From positions 744,001 to 808,000 of the forward strand of contig NZ_LFIP02000003.1 in assembly GCF_001189235.2 (NCBI RefSeq): a stretch of DNA of 64,000 nt, written 5' to 3'. The first letter of the stretch is position 1. Each line of letters starts with the position of its first letter. Shown here piece after piece: positions 1 to 8,089 of this stretch. This DNA is from Bradyrhizobium embrapense. GTDB taxonomy: Bacteria > Pseudomonadota > Alphaproteobacteria > Rhizobiales > Xanthobacteraceae. The translations under genes and the position numbers were made by a program. Below the pieces are notes generated by a model, which worked only from the letters and a program-made list of their open reading frames with translations, did not search any database and was not told where the DNA came from.

Positions 1-460
1 TCGGCGGCACCAGCAGCGCCTGCACCGACGAGGTGATCGTCAGGTTGGTCGCGAACACGCGCGGATAGCCGTTCCTTTCCATCTGCGGGATCATTACCGA
101 ACCGATGGCGGACGTATCGGCGACGGCCGATCCGGAGATGCCGCTCAGGAATGTCGTCGCAAGCACGTTGACGATCGAAAGGCCGCCGCGCAGCCGGGTC
201 AGTCCAACCAATACGTCGGCAAACGCGACCAGGCGGCGGGCCATGCCGCCCTCCGCCATGATCGCGCCGGCCAGCACGAAGAACGGGATCGTCAGCATCG
301 CGACCTTGCTGACGCCGTCGGAAATCTTCAGCATCACCGCTTCCAGGGGAATGCCGATCCACAGAGCGCCGACGATCGCCGCCATCGCCAGCGAGTAGGC
401 GATCGGCATGCCGATCACGAAGCAGAGCAGCATTGTCGCGAGCAGAATGAGGATATCCAT
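1..460 (-). CDS. dctM: TRAP transporter large permease (DctM), partial
   Basis: This is the N-terminal 153 codons of the large membrane subunit of a TRAP carboxylate transporter; the rest lies beyond the left edge. The translation begins MDILILLATMLLCFVIGMPI and continues with hydrophobic helices, a TIPFFVLAGAIMAEGG segment and a GISGSAVADTSAIG segment, both hallmarks of the DctM family. The start is the ATG at 460-458. It lies just downstream of dctQ in an operon with dctP, so it should form the membrane channel with DctQ, fed by DctP and driven by a sodium gradient. The substrate cannot be told from the sequence. Confidence 0.93.
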   Translation of the reverse strand, partial: MDILILLATMLLCFVIGMPIAYSLAMAAIVGALWIGIPLEAVMLKISDGVSKVAMLTIPFFVLAGAIMAEGGMARRLVAFADVLVGLTRLRGGLSIVNVLATTFLSGISGSAVADTSAIGSVMIPQMERNGYPRVFATNLTITSSVQALLVPP

Positions 461-475
461 CGGGGCCTCCCGCGA

Positions 476-988
476 TCAGTCGGCGGATACGTCGCGGTGC
501 GCTGCGATCGGATCAGGCGGGGCACCCAGGAAAATCCGCTCGATGATGAACAGCAGCAGGCAAGCGCCGCCGATCGGAATCGGAAGATAGGTGACGCCGA
601 CCGAAAGCGACGGGAAGTCGGCAATCGTGTTGTACCAGGTCACCTCGACGAGCCGGGCGCCCCAGATGATCATGAATAGCGCGATCAGCCCCATCAACAG
701 CTGGACGGCAAGGTCAGTCAGCTTGCGGAGCGGGTCAGGCAGCTTGTTGGCAAAATATGCGACGTTCATGTGCAGATTGAGCCGATAACCGGCGGCCGCA
801 CCGATGAACGTCACGACGATGGTGAGCAGCACCGCGAGAGGTTCGGGCCAGGATGCCGCGCTGTTCAGGACATAGCGGGTGAACACCGCCCAGGGGATGA
901 CGGCCGAGATCAGGATCAGCGCCGCAGAGCCCGTAATGACGCAGGCAAGATACAGATAGTCCATCGCGCGGCGATATGATCCGGCCAT
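476..988 (-). CDS. dctQ: TRAP transporter small permease (DctQ)
   Basis: This is the small four-helix membrane subunit of a TRAP transporter, about 170 residues, the usual size for the family. The hydrophobic helices are visible, with the conserved R-Y-V-L-N and W-P-E-P-L stretch after helix 1. I place the start at the ATG at 988 because an AGGA ribosome-binding site precedes it at normal spacing; an ATG six bases further upstream (994) is also possible but sits too close to that site. It lies between dctP and dctM on the same strand and is expected to be cotranscribed with them. Confidence 0.9.
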   Translation of the reverse strand: MAGSYRRAMDYLYLACVITGSAALILISAVIPWAVFTRYVLNSAASWPEPLAVLLTIVVTFIGAAAGYRLNLHMNVAYFANKLPDPLRKLTDLAVQLLMGLIALFMIIWGARLVEVTWYNTIADFPSLSVGVTYLPIPIGGACLLLFIIERIFLGAPPDPIAAHRDVSAD

Positions 989-1030
989 GTCCATTTCCTG
1001 TGAGAAGACGATTTCCTGTGTGAGGCAGTG

Positions 1031-2062
1031 TCAGGCAGACTGGATACGTCCGATCATGTCCTGATACTTCGGGCCATATTTGCCCCATACCGGCTTGACC
1101 GCGTTCTGGAATGGCGCCTTGTCGGCGATCTCGATGATCTCGCACCCGGCAGCCTTCGCTTTTTCCATCGCCTGCTGCTCATAGGTGTTCCAAAGCCCGC
1201 GCTCTTCCATCTGCGCCTCGCGGGCAAGCTTCTTGATCAGCGTCTGGTCATCGGCTGATAGCGCGGACCATGCGCGCTTCGAGAACACCAGCACCTCGGG
1301 AACGATCAGATGCTCGGTCAGCGAAAAGTGCTTCGCGGCGGTGTAGTGATTGCTGAAGACGTAGCTCGGCGGATTGTTCTCGGCGCCGTCGATCACGCCG
1401 GTCTGCAGCGCGCTGAACACCTGATCGTAGCCCATCGCGACACCGTTGCCGCCGAGCGCGTTCATCATGTCGATGAAGATCGGATTGCCGATGACGCGGA
1501 ACTTGAGGCCTTTGATGTCGGCGATCGTCTTGATCGCGTGCTTGGTGTTGTACAGGCTACGCGCTCCGGAATTCATCCAGCACAGCGCGACCAGTCCAGC
1601 ATTCGTGCTTGCCGTGATCTTGTCCAGCAGCTCCTGGCCGATCGGGCCGTCCATCATCCGCTCGGCATGCGCCATGTTCTTGAACAGGAAGGGCATGTTG
1701 ACGACGTTGATGTCGTCGACGATCGGGCCGATCGAGCCGGCGCTGACGCGCAGCATCTGGATCGCGCCGATCTGGGTCTGCTCGATGGTTTCCTTCTCGC
1801 CGCCGAGTTGCATCGAGGGGAACATCTGCAGGGACAGCCGGCCGTTGGTCGCCGCCGCCAGCTTCTTGCCGAGGTTTTCCGTCGCGACCACGGTTGGATA
1901 GCCGGGCGGCTGGACGTCCGACGCCTTGAAGATCGCTTTCGACTGGGCGAGGGCGGTCTGCGCCGAGGTCGCAACCACCGCGCCAAGGCCCGCGCCGATC
2001 TTGATGACGTCGCGACGGTTGAGCCCGGCGCCGCGGTGCTGCGATCGATCCGTACGATTCAT
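1031..2062 (-). CDS. dctP: TRAP transporter solute-binding protein (DctP), Tat-exported
   Basis: This is the periplasmic substrate-binding subunit of the TRAP transporter. The N-terminus carries a twin-arginine signal (LNRRDVIKIGAGLGAV) ending near AQTALA, so the protein is probably exported folded by Tat. The mature part has the DctP fold: the early KAIFKASDVQPPGYPTV strand, the LKFRVIGNPIF segment containing the family's conserved arginine that pairs with a substrate carboxylate, and the GVIDGAENNPPSY loop. I chose the ATG at 2062, because GGGAGG precedes it at good spacing; a longer in-frame version has no such site. It is the second gene after the GntR regulator, followed by dctQ and dctM. 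Confidence 0.93.
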   Translation of the reverse strand: MNRTDRSQHRGAGLNRRDVIKIGAGLGAVVATSAQTALAQSKAIFKASDVQPPGYPTVVATENLGKKLAAATNGRLSLQMFPSMQLGGEKETIEQTQIGAIQMLRVSAGSIGPIVDDINVVNMPFLFKNMAHAERMMDGPIGQELLDKITASTNAGLVALCWMNSGARSLYNTKHAIKTIADIKGLKFRVIGNPIFIDMMNALGGNGVAMGYDQVFSALQTGVIDGAENNPPSYVFSNHYTAAKHFSLTEHLIVPEVLVFSKRAWSALSADDQTLIKKLAREAQMEERGLWNTYEQQAMEKAKAAGCEIIEIADKAPFQNAVKPVWGKYGPKYQDMIGRIQSA

Positions 2063-2116
2063 GCCATGCCTCCCAAAAATGCTTCGCAAATTACCTTGGC
2101 CGGAGTCCGGCCGCGG

Positions 2117-2860
2117 TCATGCCGGCTGACTTTGCGCTTCGAAGAACTCCGGATTGTTGTGCTGGGTCGCAGAGATGTCGGCCAGAAGGCGTTCGAGATG
2201 TCTGGCCATTGCGGCTCCGGCCGATGCCGGGTCGCGCGCCTCGATCGCGGCCATCACGGCCTCATGCTCGGCGATGACTTCGGCCATCCGCCCGCGCTGC
2301 GGCAGAGTCAGCCATCGGAAGCGATCCACGTGAACCTTAACCTGCAGGATCAGCTTCCAAATGCCGGGATGTCCGGCGATTTCGGCAATAGTGGCGTGAA
2401 AGGCCTCGTCGGCCTGATGGAATGCTTCGCGGTCGGCGGCCATCTCGGCCTCGCGCTGGCGTTGGAGGATCGCGTGCAGGCTGAGGATCTGGCTGGCGCT
2501 AGCGCGCTCGGTTGCCATGCGGGTCGTGGTTTCCTCCAGCGACCTGCGGACGATAATCGCCTCCGGAAGCGCGGCGAGCGGAATGCGAGATACGAAGATG
2601 CCCGATTGCGGGAAGATCTCGACCAGACCTTCGTCCGACAGGCGCAGGATGGCTTCCCGCACCGGGGTCCTGCTGACGCCATATGCGCGCGCGATCTCGG
2701 CCTCGACGATCGGATCGCCGGGCCTGCGCTGCAGCGAGACCAGTTCGGCACGCAGCTCGGCGTAGATCCGCGCCGCTGCCGTTGCGGTCCGCGGACGGCC
2801 GGTCCGTCGAGGGCCGGCGGGGTTGCGGGGCTCCGGTTTTTTCGGGGCGCGGGCGGGCAT
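2117..2860 (-). CDS. GntR/FCD-family transcriptional regulator of the TRAP operon
   Basis: This is a 247-aa GntR-type repressor or activator of the FadR (FCD) subfamily. The winged helix is at about residues 25-95, with the recognition region ARAYGVSRTPVREAILRL. An all-helical FCD effector domain follows (about 100-235), with the DEAFHATIAEIAGHPG and EHEAVMAAIEARD segments that usually supply acid and histidine ligands for a metal and a carboxylate effector. GGGAG sits five bases before the ATG at 2860, so a longer upstream frame is rejected. It is first in the operon with dctP-dctQ-dctM, which suggests it senses the transported acid or a product. A palindrome lies directly upstream. Confidence 0.9.
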   Translation of the reverse strand: MPARAPKKPEPRNPAGPRRTGRPRTATAAARIYAELRAELVSLQRRPGDPIVEAEIARAYGVSRTPVREAILRLSDEGLVEIFPQSGIFVSRIPLAALPEAIIVRRSLEETTTRMATERASASQILSLHAILQRQREAEMAADREAFHQADEAFHATIAEIAGHPGIWKLILQVKVHVDRFRWLTLPQRGRMAEVIAEHEAVMAAIEARDPASAGAAMARHLERLLADISATQHNNPEFFEAQSQPA

Positions 2861-2873
2861 TCGTACTCCCAGA

Positions 2874-2887
2874 ACTAATATATTAGT
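2874..2887. promoter_or_regulatory. Perfect 14-bp palindrome, candidate GntR operator
   Basis: ACTAATATATTAGT is a perfect inverted repeat in an AT-rich island 14 bases upstream of the GntR start codon. Read on the minus strand it overlaps a TATACT hexamer that could be a -10 element, so a bound regulator would block RNA polymerase. FCD-type GntR proteins commonly bind short palindromes at their own promoters. The palindrome is seen directly; binding is inferred. Confidence 0.6.
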
Positions 2888-2948
2888 ATATGAACTCGTT
2901 GCCGAAGGCAAACCAGCGCTCCCGAGTGGCTCTGAAGCCATCCGCCCC

Positions 2949-3031
2949 TCATTGCGAGGAGCGACAGCGATGAAGCAATCCGCCTCTCCTCGAGCGGGGA
3001 AGCGGATTGCATCGCCGCGCTCGCATGACGG
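2949..3031. repeat. Dispersed palindromic intergenic repeat
   Basis: The left arm contains ATTGCGAGGAGCGACAGCGA followed by TGAAGCAATCC, and the right arm is its imperfect complement (GGATTGCATCGCCGCGCTCGC), so the element folds into a long hairpin. From memory this matches a very common intergenic repeat of Bradyrhizobium and Rhodopseudomonas. It is noncoding and lies between the GntR promoter and the next gene. Family assignment rests on recall. Confidence 0.6.
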
Positions 3032-3100
3032 GGTGGATCGACTCGCTCTGAGGAGCAGCCAACGTCGGGCGCAAAGATCGTCTACGATTTCTGGATAATC

Positions 3101-3208
3101 GAATAATGCCGCTGATTTGCCCGACGAGTCAAGCTGCCGCGTCCGTGGTCGCCGCATCCGCGGGCAGCCGGCGGCTACTGTGCATGGGGTTGTTTTCGAT
3201 ATTTTGAT
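3101..3208 (+). repeat. Dispersed intergenic repeat, copy 1
   Basis: This stretch contains GCTGATTTGCCCGACGAGTC, then GGCGGCTACTGTGCATGGGG and TTGTTTTCGATATTTTGAT. The same order of blocks occurs on the opposite strand at 7820-7927 with point differences and a small indel. The two copies are therefore inverted relative to each other, about 4.7 kb apart. No coding function is apparent. Confidence 0.75.
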
Positions 3209-3506
3209 GTGCCGCTGGGCGACAGGCTATTGCTCGGATCTCGCTCCAGGTTGTGCCTACGATACTGCTCCGGAGACAAACCCGGCTTCGCTGCGCAGAA
3301 CCAGTCCCTCCAGCAATGCCGCGACACACATCAAGGCGTACCGAAAGCCCGCCATTGATCGTCTCCCCCAACTTTTGTCTTCTTTCTTGACCAGAAGTCT
3401 AGCTGCAACCTGAAGCATCTGTCGGCGACAGACATCGTCTTCGTCCATCGGAATAAGGGCGCAACGACGGTGTGCTCAAACTTCGCCATCGCGCGCGGGG
3501 AATCCA

Positions 3507-4556
3507 ATGAGGAAACATCCTGGGCCATCGCGCCGCGATCTGCTGAAGGGCGCCGGTGCTGTGCTGGCAGGGACCGCGTTTTCAACGCGCGTGATGGCCG
3601 CCGCGCCACCTGCGGAACCGGTGACGCCAGCGCTGATCGAGGCGGCGAAGAAAGAGGGACAGGTCGTCTATTACACTTCGACCGATCTGCCGGTCGCCGA
3701 GAAACTCGCGAAGGCGTTCGAGGCGAAGTACGCGGGGATCACCGTGCGTGTCGAACGCACCGGCGCGGAGCGTGTGTTCCAGCGGGTGGGCCAGGAATAT
3801 GCCAGCAACATTCACGCGGTCGACGTCGTCAATTCCTCCGATGCCGCGCATTTCATCGTGTGGAAGCGCGACGGCATCCTGGCACCCTATGTCCCGGAGG
3901 AGGTCGCGAAATACTATCCGGACGAGCATCGCGATGCGGATGGCCAATTCGCAAGCTTCCGGGTCTGGCTTTCGATCATCGCCTACAACACCAATCTCGT
4001 GAAGGCCGAAGAGGCGCCGAAGAGCTTTGCCGATCTGCTCGATCCGAAATGGAAGGGCAAGATCGTGAAGGCGCACCCCGGCTATAGCGGCACCATCATG
4101 ACCGCGACCTATCAGATGCAGCGCGATCTCGGCTGGAGTTTCTTCGAGCAGCTCGCAAAGCAGAACATCATGCAGGTGCAGTCCTCGACCGATCCGCCGA
4201 AGAAGCTCGACCTCGGCGAGCGCGCGGTGATGGCCGACGGCAACGAGTACAACATCTTTCAGCTGAAGGAGATGGGCCGCCCGGTCGAGCCGGTCTACGC
4301 CAGTGAAGGATCGCCGATCATTGTCGGCCCCAACGGCATCTTCAAGGACTGTCCGCATCCGAATGCGGCAAGGCTGTTTCAATCGTTCGCGCTCGGGCGC
4401 GAGGGCCAGCAGCTCAACGTCGAGATCGGCGGCCTCAGGTCGGTCCACGCGCAGGCCCAGGAGAAGGCCGGGCGCAAGCCGCTCAAGGACATCAAGACGA
4501 TGAAGGACGACCCGGCGGCGGTGGAGCGGGAAGGGGAATCGATCAAGGCGCGCTAA
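3507..4556 (+). CDS. ABC transporter substrate-binding protein, Fe(3+)/AfuA-like type, Tat-exported
   Basis: This 349-aa periplasmic binding protein has a Tat signal (SRRDLLKGAGAVLAG) cleaved near VMAAAP. The mature chain starts with ALIEAAKKEGQVVYYTSTD, typical of the extracellular solute-binding family that includes ferric-iron and thiamine/phosphonate binders (SBP_bac_6/AfuA type). Further family signs are WLSIIAYNTNLV, FADLLDPKWKGKI and GSPIIVGPNGIF. A GGGGAA site precedes the ATG. No permease or ATPase gene is adjacent, so it is an orphan here and must work with a transporter encoded elsewhere. The family is clear; iron as ligand is not established, and organic anions are also bound by relatives. 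Confidence 0.87.
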   Translation: MRKHPGPSRRDLLKGAGAVLAGTAFSTRVMAAAPPAEPVTPALIEAAKKEGQVVYYTSTDLPVAEKLAKAFEAKYAGITVRVERTGAERVFQRVGQEYASNIHAVDVVNSSDAAHFIVWKRDGILAPYVPEEVAKYYPDEHRDADGQFASFRVWLSIIAYNTNLVKAEEAPKSFADLLDPKWKGKIVKAHPGYSGTIMTATYQMQRDLGWSFFEQLAKQNIMQVQSSTDPPKKLDLGERAVMADGNEYNIFQLKEMGRPVEPVYASEGSPIIVGPNGIFKDCPHPNAARLFQSFALGREGQQLNVEIGGLRSVHAQAQEKAGRKPLKDIKTMKDDPAAVEREGESIKAR

Positions 4557-4700
4557 ACCCGCATCTTTCGCGTTTGACGGACGGAGTGGGCCGATGGCGA
4601 AGCATCTGGGCGTTTGCCGCATGGCTTATGCGCGGTTTTCGCCCGAACTAGGTCAATAATGCCCCTCGGCGGAGCGGATTTTTGATGTTACCAATTTGAC

Positions 4701-6800
4701 ATGAACCAGCATGCCAAGATCGACATCCGCCATTCCACCTGTCCGCACGATTGCCCCTCCGCATGTGCGCTCGACGTCGAGGTGATCGAGGGACGCTCGA
4801 TCGGCAGGGTGCGTGGCTCGAAACGGCAGACCTATACGGCCGGCGTGGTCTGCGCCAAGGTCGCGCGTTATGCCGAGCGGATTCACCATGCCGAACGGCT
4901 GATGTATCCGCTGCGCCGGACCGGCCCGAAGGGCTCCGGCCAGTTCGCGCGGATTTCCTGGGACGAGGCGCTGGACGAGATCGCGGCGCGTTTCGACGCT
5001 GCCGAGCGGGAGTTCGGCGCCGAGTCGGTCTGGCCGTATTACTACGCCGGCACCATGGGGCTCGTGATGCGCGACGGCCTCAACCGGCTGTCGCATGTGA
5101 AGAAGTATTCACGCTTCTACGGCACGATCTGCTCGACCATCGCGCGCATCGGCTTCGCCGCCGGGACCGGCAAGATCGCCGGCGTCGATCCCCGCGAGAT
5201 GGGCGTCTCCGACCTCGTCGTGATCTGGGGCACCAATCCGGTGAACACCCAGGTCAACGTGATGACGCATGCATCGCGCGCGCGGAAGGAGCGCGGCGCG
5301 AAGATCGCTGCGGTCGACGTCTACAACAACGAGACCATGAAGCAGGCCGATATCAAGATCCTGCTGCGGCCGGGCACCGACGGTGCCTTCGCCTGCGCCG
5401 TGATGCACGTGTTGTTCCGCGAGGGGTTTGCCGATCGCGATTATCTCGCCCGCTATACCGACTGCCCCGACGAGCTGGAAGCGCATCTGATGACGCGCAC
5501 GCCGGAATGGGCGTCGGCGATCTCGGGCGTGCCGGTCGGGGAGATCGAGGCGTTCGCGCGCCTTGTCGGACAGACTCCGCGCTCGTTCTTCCGTCTTGGC
5601 TACGGGTTTACTCGCAGCCGTAACGGCGCCGCGCAGATGCATGCCGCGCTGTGCATTCCCGCGGTGACCGGCGCCTGGCAATATGAGGGCGGCGGCGCGT
5701 TCTTCAACAATGCCGGCATCTGGCGCTTCGACGAATCGATCATCGAAGGCCACGACGCGATCGATCCCACGACGCGCGTGCTCGACCAGTCGCAGATCGG
5801 CCGCATCCTGACCGGCGATGCCGAGGCGCTGAAAGGCGGCGGGCCGGTCAAGGCGATGCTGATCCAGAATACCAATCCGATGACGGTGGCGCCCGAGCAG
5901 GCGCTGGTGCGCCAGGGATTCGCCCGTGAGGACCTGTTCGTCGCGGTACACGAGCAGTTCATGACCGAGACGGCGCAGATGGCCGACATCGTGCTGCCGG
6001 CGACGATGTTCATGGAGCACGACGACCTCTATTACGGCGGCGGACATCAGCACATCTCGGTCGGCCCGAAGCTGATCGATCCGCCCGGCGAGTGCCGCTC
6101 CAATCACGAGGTGCTGCAGGCCCTCGGCCGCCGGCTCAATGCGGTGCATCCCGGCTTCGACATGACGCCGCGGCAGCTGATAGACGCAACTTTGAAGAAG
6201 AGCGGGCACGGCGATATCGAGACGTTGGAGGCCGACATCTGGCGCGATCTGCAGCCGGATTTCCGCACCTCGCATTATCTCGACGGCTTCGCCCATGCCG
6301 ACAAGAAATTCCACTTCAAGGTCGATTGGGGCAAGGTTCCGGTCGGCGCCGGCGGGCTGATGGGCGCGTGGGACAAGATGCCCTCGCTGCCCGACCACTG
6401 GACCATCATCGAGGAGGCGGATGCGCAGCATCCGTTCCGGCTCGCGACGTCGCCCTCGCGCAGCTTCCTCAACACCAGCTTCAACGAGACGCCGTCGTCG
6501 CAGGCCCGCGAGGGCGCGCCGACCGTGATGATCCACCCCGACGATGCGGCTGCTCTCTCGATCGCCGACGGGGAGGCCGTCACGCTCGGCAACACGCGCG
6601 GCGAGACCACGCTGACCGCAAAACTGTTCGACGGCGTTCGCCGCGGCGTGCTGATCGCCGAGTCGATCCATCCGAACAAGTCCCACATCGGCGGGCGCGG
6701 CATCAACATGCTGACCGGGGCGGAGGCCGTCGCGCCGCTTGGCGGCGCCGCGTTCCACGACAACAAGGTCTGGATCAGGAAGGCGGCCGCCGCCGCATAA
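4701..6800 (+). CDS. Molybdopterin (bis-MGD) oxidoreductase, DMSO reductase superfamily
   Basis: This 699-aa cytoplasmic-type molybdoenzyme has no signal peptide. The N-terminus carries a [4Fe-4S] motif with cysteines at about residues 14, 18, 22 and 51 (CPHDCPSAC, then VVC). It is followed by the molybdopterin domain with the GTNPVNTQVN and IQNTNPMTVAPEQAL cofactor-binding stretches and a C-terminal molydop-binding domain (MIHPDDAAALSIADGEAV, ending near NKSHIGGRGIN). The Cys in YGTICSTIA lies where many relatives supply a ligand to molybdenum, which is inference. Relatives are annotated as formate dehydrogenase-like or generic dehydrogenases, and the substrate is unknown. The next gene encodes a crotonase, so a role in acid or acyl catabolism is possible. 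Confidence 0.88.
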   Translation: MNQHAKIDIRHSTCPHDCPSACALDVEVIEGRSIGRVRGSKRQTYTAGVVCAKVARYAERIHHAERLMYPLRRTGPKGSGQFARISWDEALDEIAARFDAAEREFGAESVWPYYYAGTMGLVMRDGLNRLSHVKKYSRFYGTICSTIARIGFAAGTGKIAGVDPREMGVSDLVVIWGTNPVNTQVNVMTHASRARKERGAKIAAVDVYNNETMKQADIKILLRPGTDGAFACAVMHVLFREGFADRDYLARYTDCPDELEAHLMTRTPEWASAISGVPVGEIEAFARLVGQTPRSFFRLGYGFTRSRNGAAQMHAALCIPAVTGAWQYEGGGAFFNNAGIWRFDESIIEGHDAIDPTTRVLDQSQIGRILTGDAEALKGGGPVKAMLIQNTNPMTVAPEQALVRQGFAREDLFVAVHEQFMTETAQMADIVLPATMFMEHDDLYYGGGHQHISVGPKLIDPPGECRSNHEVLQALGRRLNAVHPGFDMTPRQLIDATLKKSGHGDIETLEADIWRDLQPDFRTSHYLDGFAHADKKFHFKVDWGKVPVGAGGLMGAWDKMPSLPDHWTIIEEADAQHPFRLATSPSRSFLNTSFNETPSSQAREGAPTVMIHPDDAAALSIADGEAVTLGNTRGETTLTAKLFDGVRRGVLIAESIHPNKSHIGGRGINMLTGAEAVAPLGGAAFHDNKVWIRKAAAAA

Positions 6801-6876
6801 TCCTGCTTGCAGTCGGCGCCGATCCAGCCGCAAATGTCGGCTGGCAACGGCGCACCGGCAAAAACAGGCAGGAAAC

Positions 6877-7656
6877 ATGACCGACAACAGCGTTCTTCTC
6901 GAGAAGCGCGGGCAGGCGTTCTGGATCACGATCAACCGCCCGGACAAGCGCAACGCACTCAACGCCGGCGTGATCGCGGGCATCGCCAGGGGTTATCGCG
7001 AGGCGCATGACGACAAGGACGTGCGCGTCATCGTGCTGACGGGCGCGGGCGACAAGGCATTCTGCGCCGGCGCAGATTTGCAGAACAGCGGCGCGGCATT
7101 CTCGATGGATTTCTCGCGCCCCAATGTCGACTATGCCGATCTGTTGCGGCTGTCGCAGAACGCGACCAAGCCCGCGATCGCGCGGGTCGGCGGCGTCTGC
7201 ATGGCCGGCGGCATGGGCCTGCTGTGCATGACCGACATTGCGGTCGCCGCCGATGGCGTGATCTTCGGCCTGCCGGAGGTGAAGGTCGGCGTGTTTCCGA
7301 TGCAGGTGCTGAGCCTGCTGCAGTCGATCGCCCCCGCACGCCTCATCAACGAATGGGCGCTGACCGGCGAGCCGTTCGATGCCAAGGCGGCACAGGCCGC
7401 GGGTCTTCTCAACTACGTCGTGCCGGCCGCCGAGCTCGACGCCAAGGTCGATTGGCTGATCGGCCGTATCGTCGACAAGTCGCCGACGGCGATCCGTCGC
7501 GGCAAATACGCGATGCGGGCGATCGCCTCGATGTCGTTCGACGAAAGCATCGCCTACACCGAAAGCCAGATCGCGCTGCTCGCGATGACCGAAGACGCCA
7601 AGGAAGGCCTCAAGGCCTTCGGCGAGAAGCGCAAGCCGACCTGGACGGGGCGGTGA
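6877..7656 (+). CDS. Enoyl-CoA hydratase/isomerase (crotonase family)
   Basis: This is a 259-aa crotonase-fold enzyme acting on an acyl-CoA thioester. The oxyanion-hole segments are present: GAGDKAFCAGADLQ and GGVCMAGGMGLLCMTDIAVA, followed by FGLPEVKVGVFPM. The usual second catalytic glutamate position is filled by the E of PEVKVG; the exact reaction (hydratase, isomerase, hydrolase) cannot be fixed. I start at the ATG at 6877 because GGCAGGAAAC precedes it; a longer frame overlaps the upstream gene. A near-identical copy of its last 33 codons lies about 500 bases downstream (8089-8191). It may be cotranscribed with the molybdoenzyme gene. Confidence 0.9.
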   Translation: MTDNSVLLEKRGQAFWITINRPDKRNALNAGVIAGIARGYREAHDDKDVRVIVLTGAGDKAFCAGADLQNSGAAFSMDFSRPNVDYADLLRLSQNATKPAIARVGGVCMAGGMGLLCMTDIAVAADGVIFGLPEVKVGVFPMQVLSLLQSIAPARLINEWALTGEPFDAKAAQAAGLLNYVVPAAELDAKVDWLIGRIVDKSPTAIRRGKYAMRAIASMSFDESIAYTESQIALLAMTEDAKEGLKAFGEKRKPTWTGR

Positions 7657-7725
7657 GGCATCACGGTGCCGCTTCACCTCGCTGCATTCGGCCGCTCAGG
7701 TGACGGAATTGGCTTGCTCAGTGTC

Positions 7726-7753
7726 ATCACCCGCGCATGCGCATGCGGGTGAT
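7726..7753. repeat. Short palindromic REP-like repeat
   Basis: ATCACCCGC is followed by GCATGCGCAT and then GCGGGTGAT, giving a perfect 9-bp stem. This resembles the abundant ATCACCCGC...GCGGGTGAT palindromes between Bradyrhizobium genes (recall, not a search). It lies 70 bases after the enoyl-CoA hydratase stop and could also act as a 3' mRNA hairpin. Confidence 0.65.
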
Positions 7754-7819
7754 CCAGTATTCCAGTGACAGTCGTGCTTGAGCCGATAGGACAAAGCTTC
7801 ACGCCCTCTCGGGCCGGCA

Positions 7820-7927
7820 GTATCAAAATATCGAAAAACAACCCCATGCAAAGTAGCCGACGGCGGCCGGCGCTCGACATGGCAACTTGACACGTCGGGC
7901 AAATCAGCAACATAATTCCATTATTCC
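7820..7927 (-). repeat. Dispersed intergenic repeat, copy 2 (inverted)
   Basis: The reverse complement reads GTTGCTGATTTGCCCGACG, then CGGCTACTTTGCATGGGG and TTGTTTTCGATATTTTGATA. These are the same blocks, in the same order, as the element at 3101-3208. The pair is inverted, so recombination between copies would flip the segment that contains the substrate-binding-protein, molybdoenzyme and crotonase genes. Confidence 0.75.
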
Positions 7928-7948
7928 GAAGTCGCGCAGGCGCAACTT

Positions 7949-7986
7949 GCCCCAACCCTCTCCCCCGGAGAACGGGGTGAGGGAGC
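7949..7986. repeat. GC-rich inverted repeat (CCCTCTCCCC / GGGGTGAGGG)
   Basis: CCAACCCTCTCCCCCGGAGA is followed by ACGGGGTGAGGGAG, an imperfect hairpin. Elements of this form are widespread between genes in Bradyrhizobium and many other Alphaproteobacteria, as far as I recall. No gene is associated. Confidence 0.5.
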
Positions 7987-8003
7987 GCGATGCCCATCGC
8001 ACG

Positions 8004-8089
8004 CTAGCCCGCGTTGGCCTTCAGGCCGGCGGCTTCGATGCCGGGCACGGCACACATTCGTCATTGTCTGAGGTGTCTCTGCTGACGCG
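8004..8089 (-). pseudogene. Remnant of the 3' end of the GlcG-like gene
   Basis: From CTAGCCCGCGTTGGCCTTCA onward this stretch matches the 3' end of the GlcG-like gene at 11428-11515 with scattered substitutions, in the same orientation. It includes the stop codon, here TAG where the intact gene has TAA. The match ends around GCTGACGCG, where it abuts a fragment of another gene. It encodes no functional protein. Together with the next remnant it marks a recombination junction. Confidence 0.8.

Larger units (their letters stand above)
2861..3506. other. Intergenic region with operator and two repeats, no gene
   Basis: This 646-base stretch holds the GntR-side palindrome, a long hairpin repeat and one copy of a second dispersed element (3101-3208). 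Short open frames here overlap the repeats and have no credible ribosome-binding site or protein-like composition. The last 100 bases before 3507 presumably carry the promoter of the substrate-binding-protein gene, but I could not pick a convincing -35/-10 pair. Confidence 0.6.

Noticed and set aside
1310..2878. A 522-codon plus-strand frame across dctP and the GntR gene
   Set aside because: It is antisense to two genes with clear family motifs and start signals.
5109..6983. A 624-codon minus-strand frame opposite the molybdoenzyme gene
   Set aside because: The plus strand carries the [4Fe-4S] and molybdopterin motifs; the minus frame shows no recognisable features.
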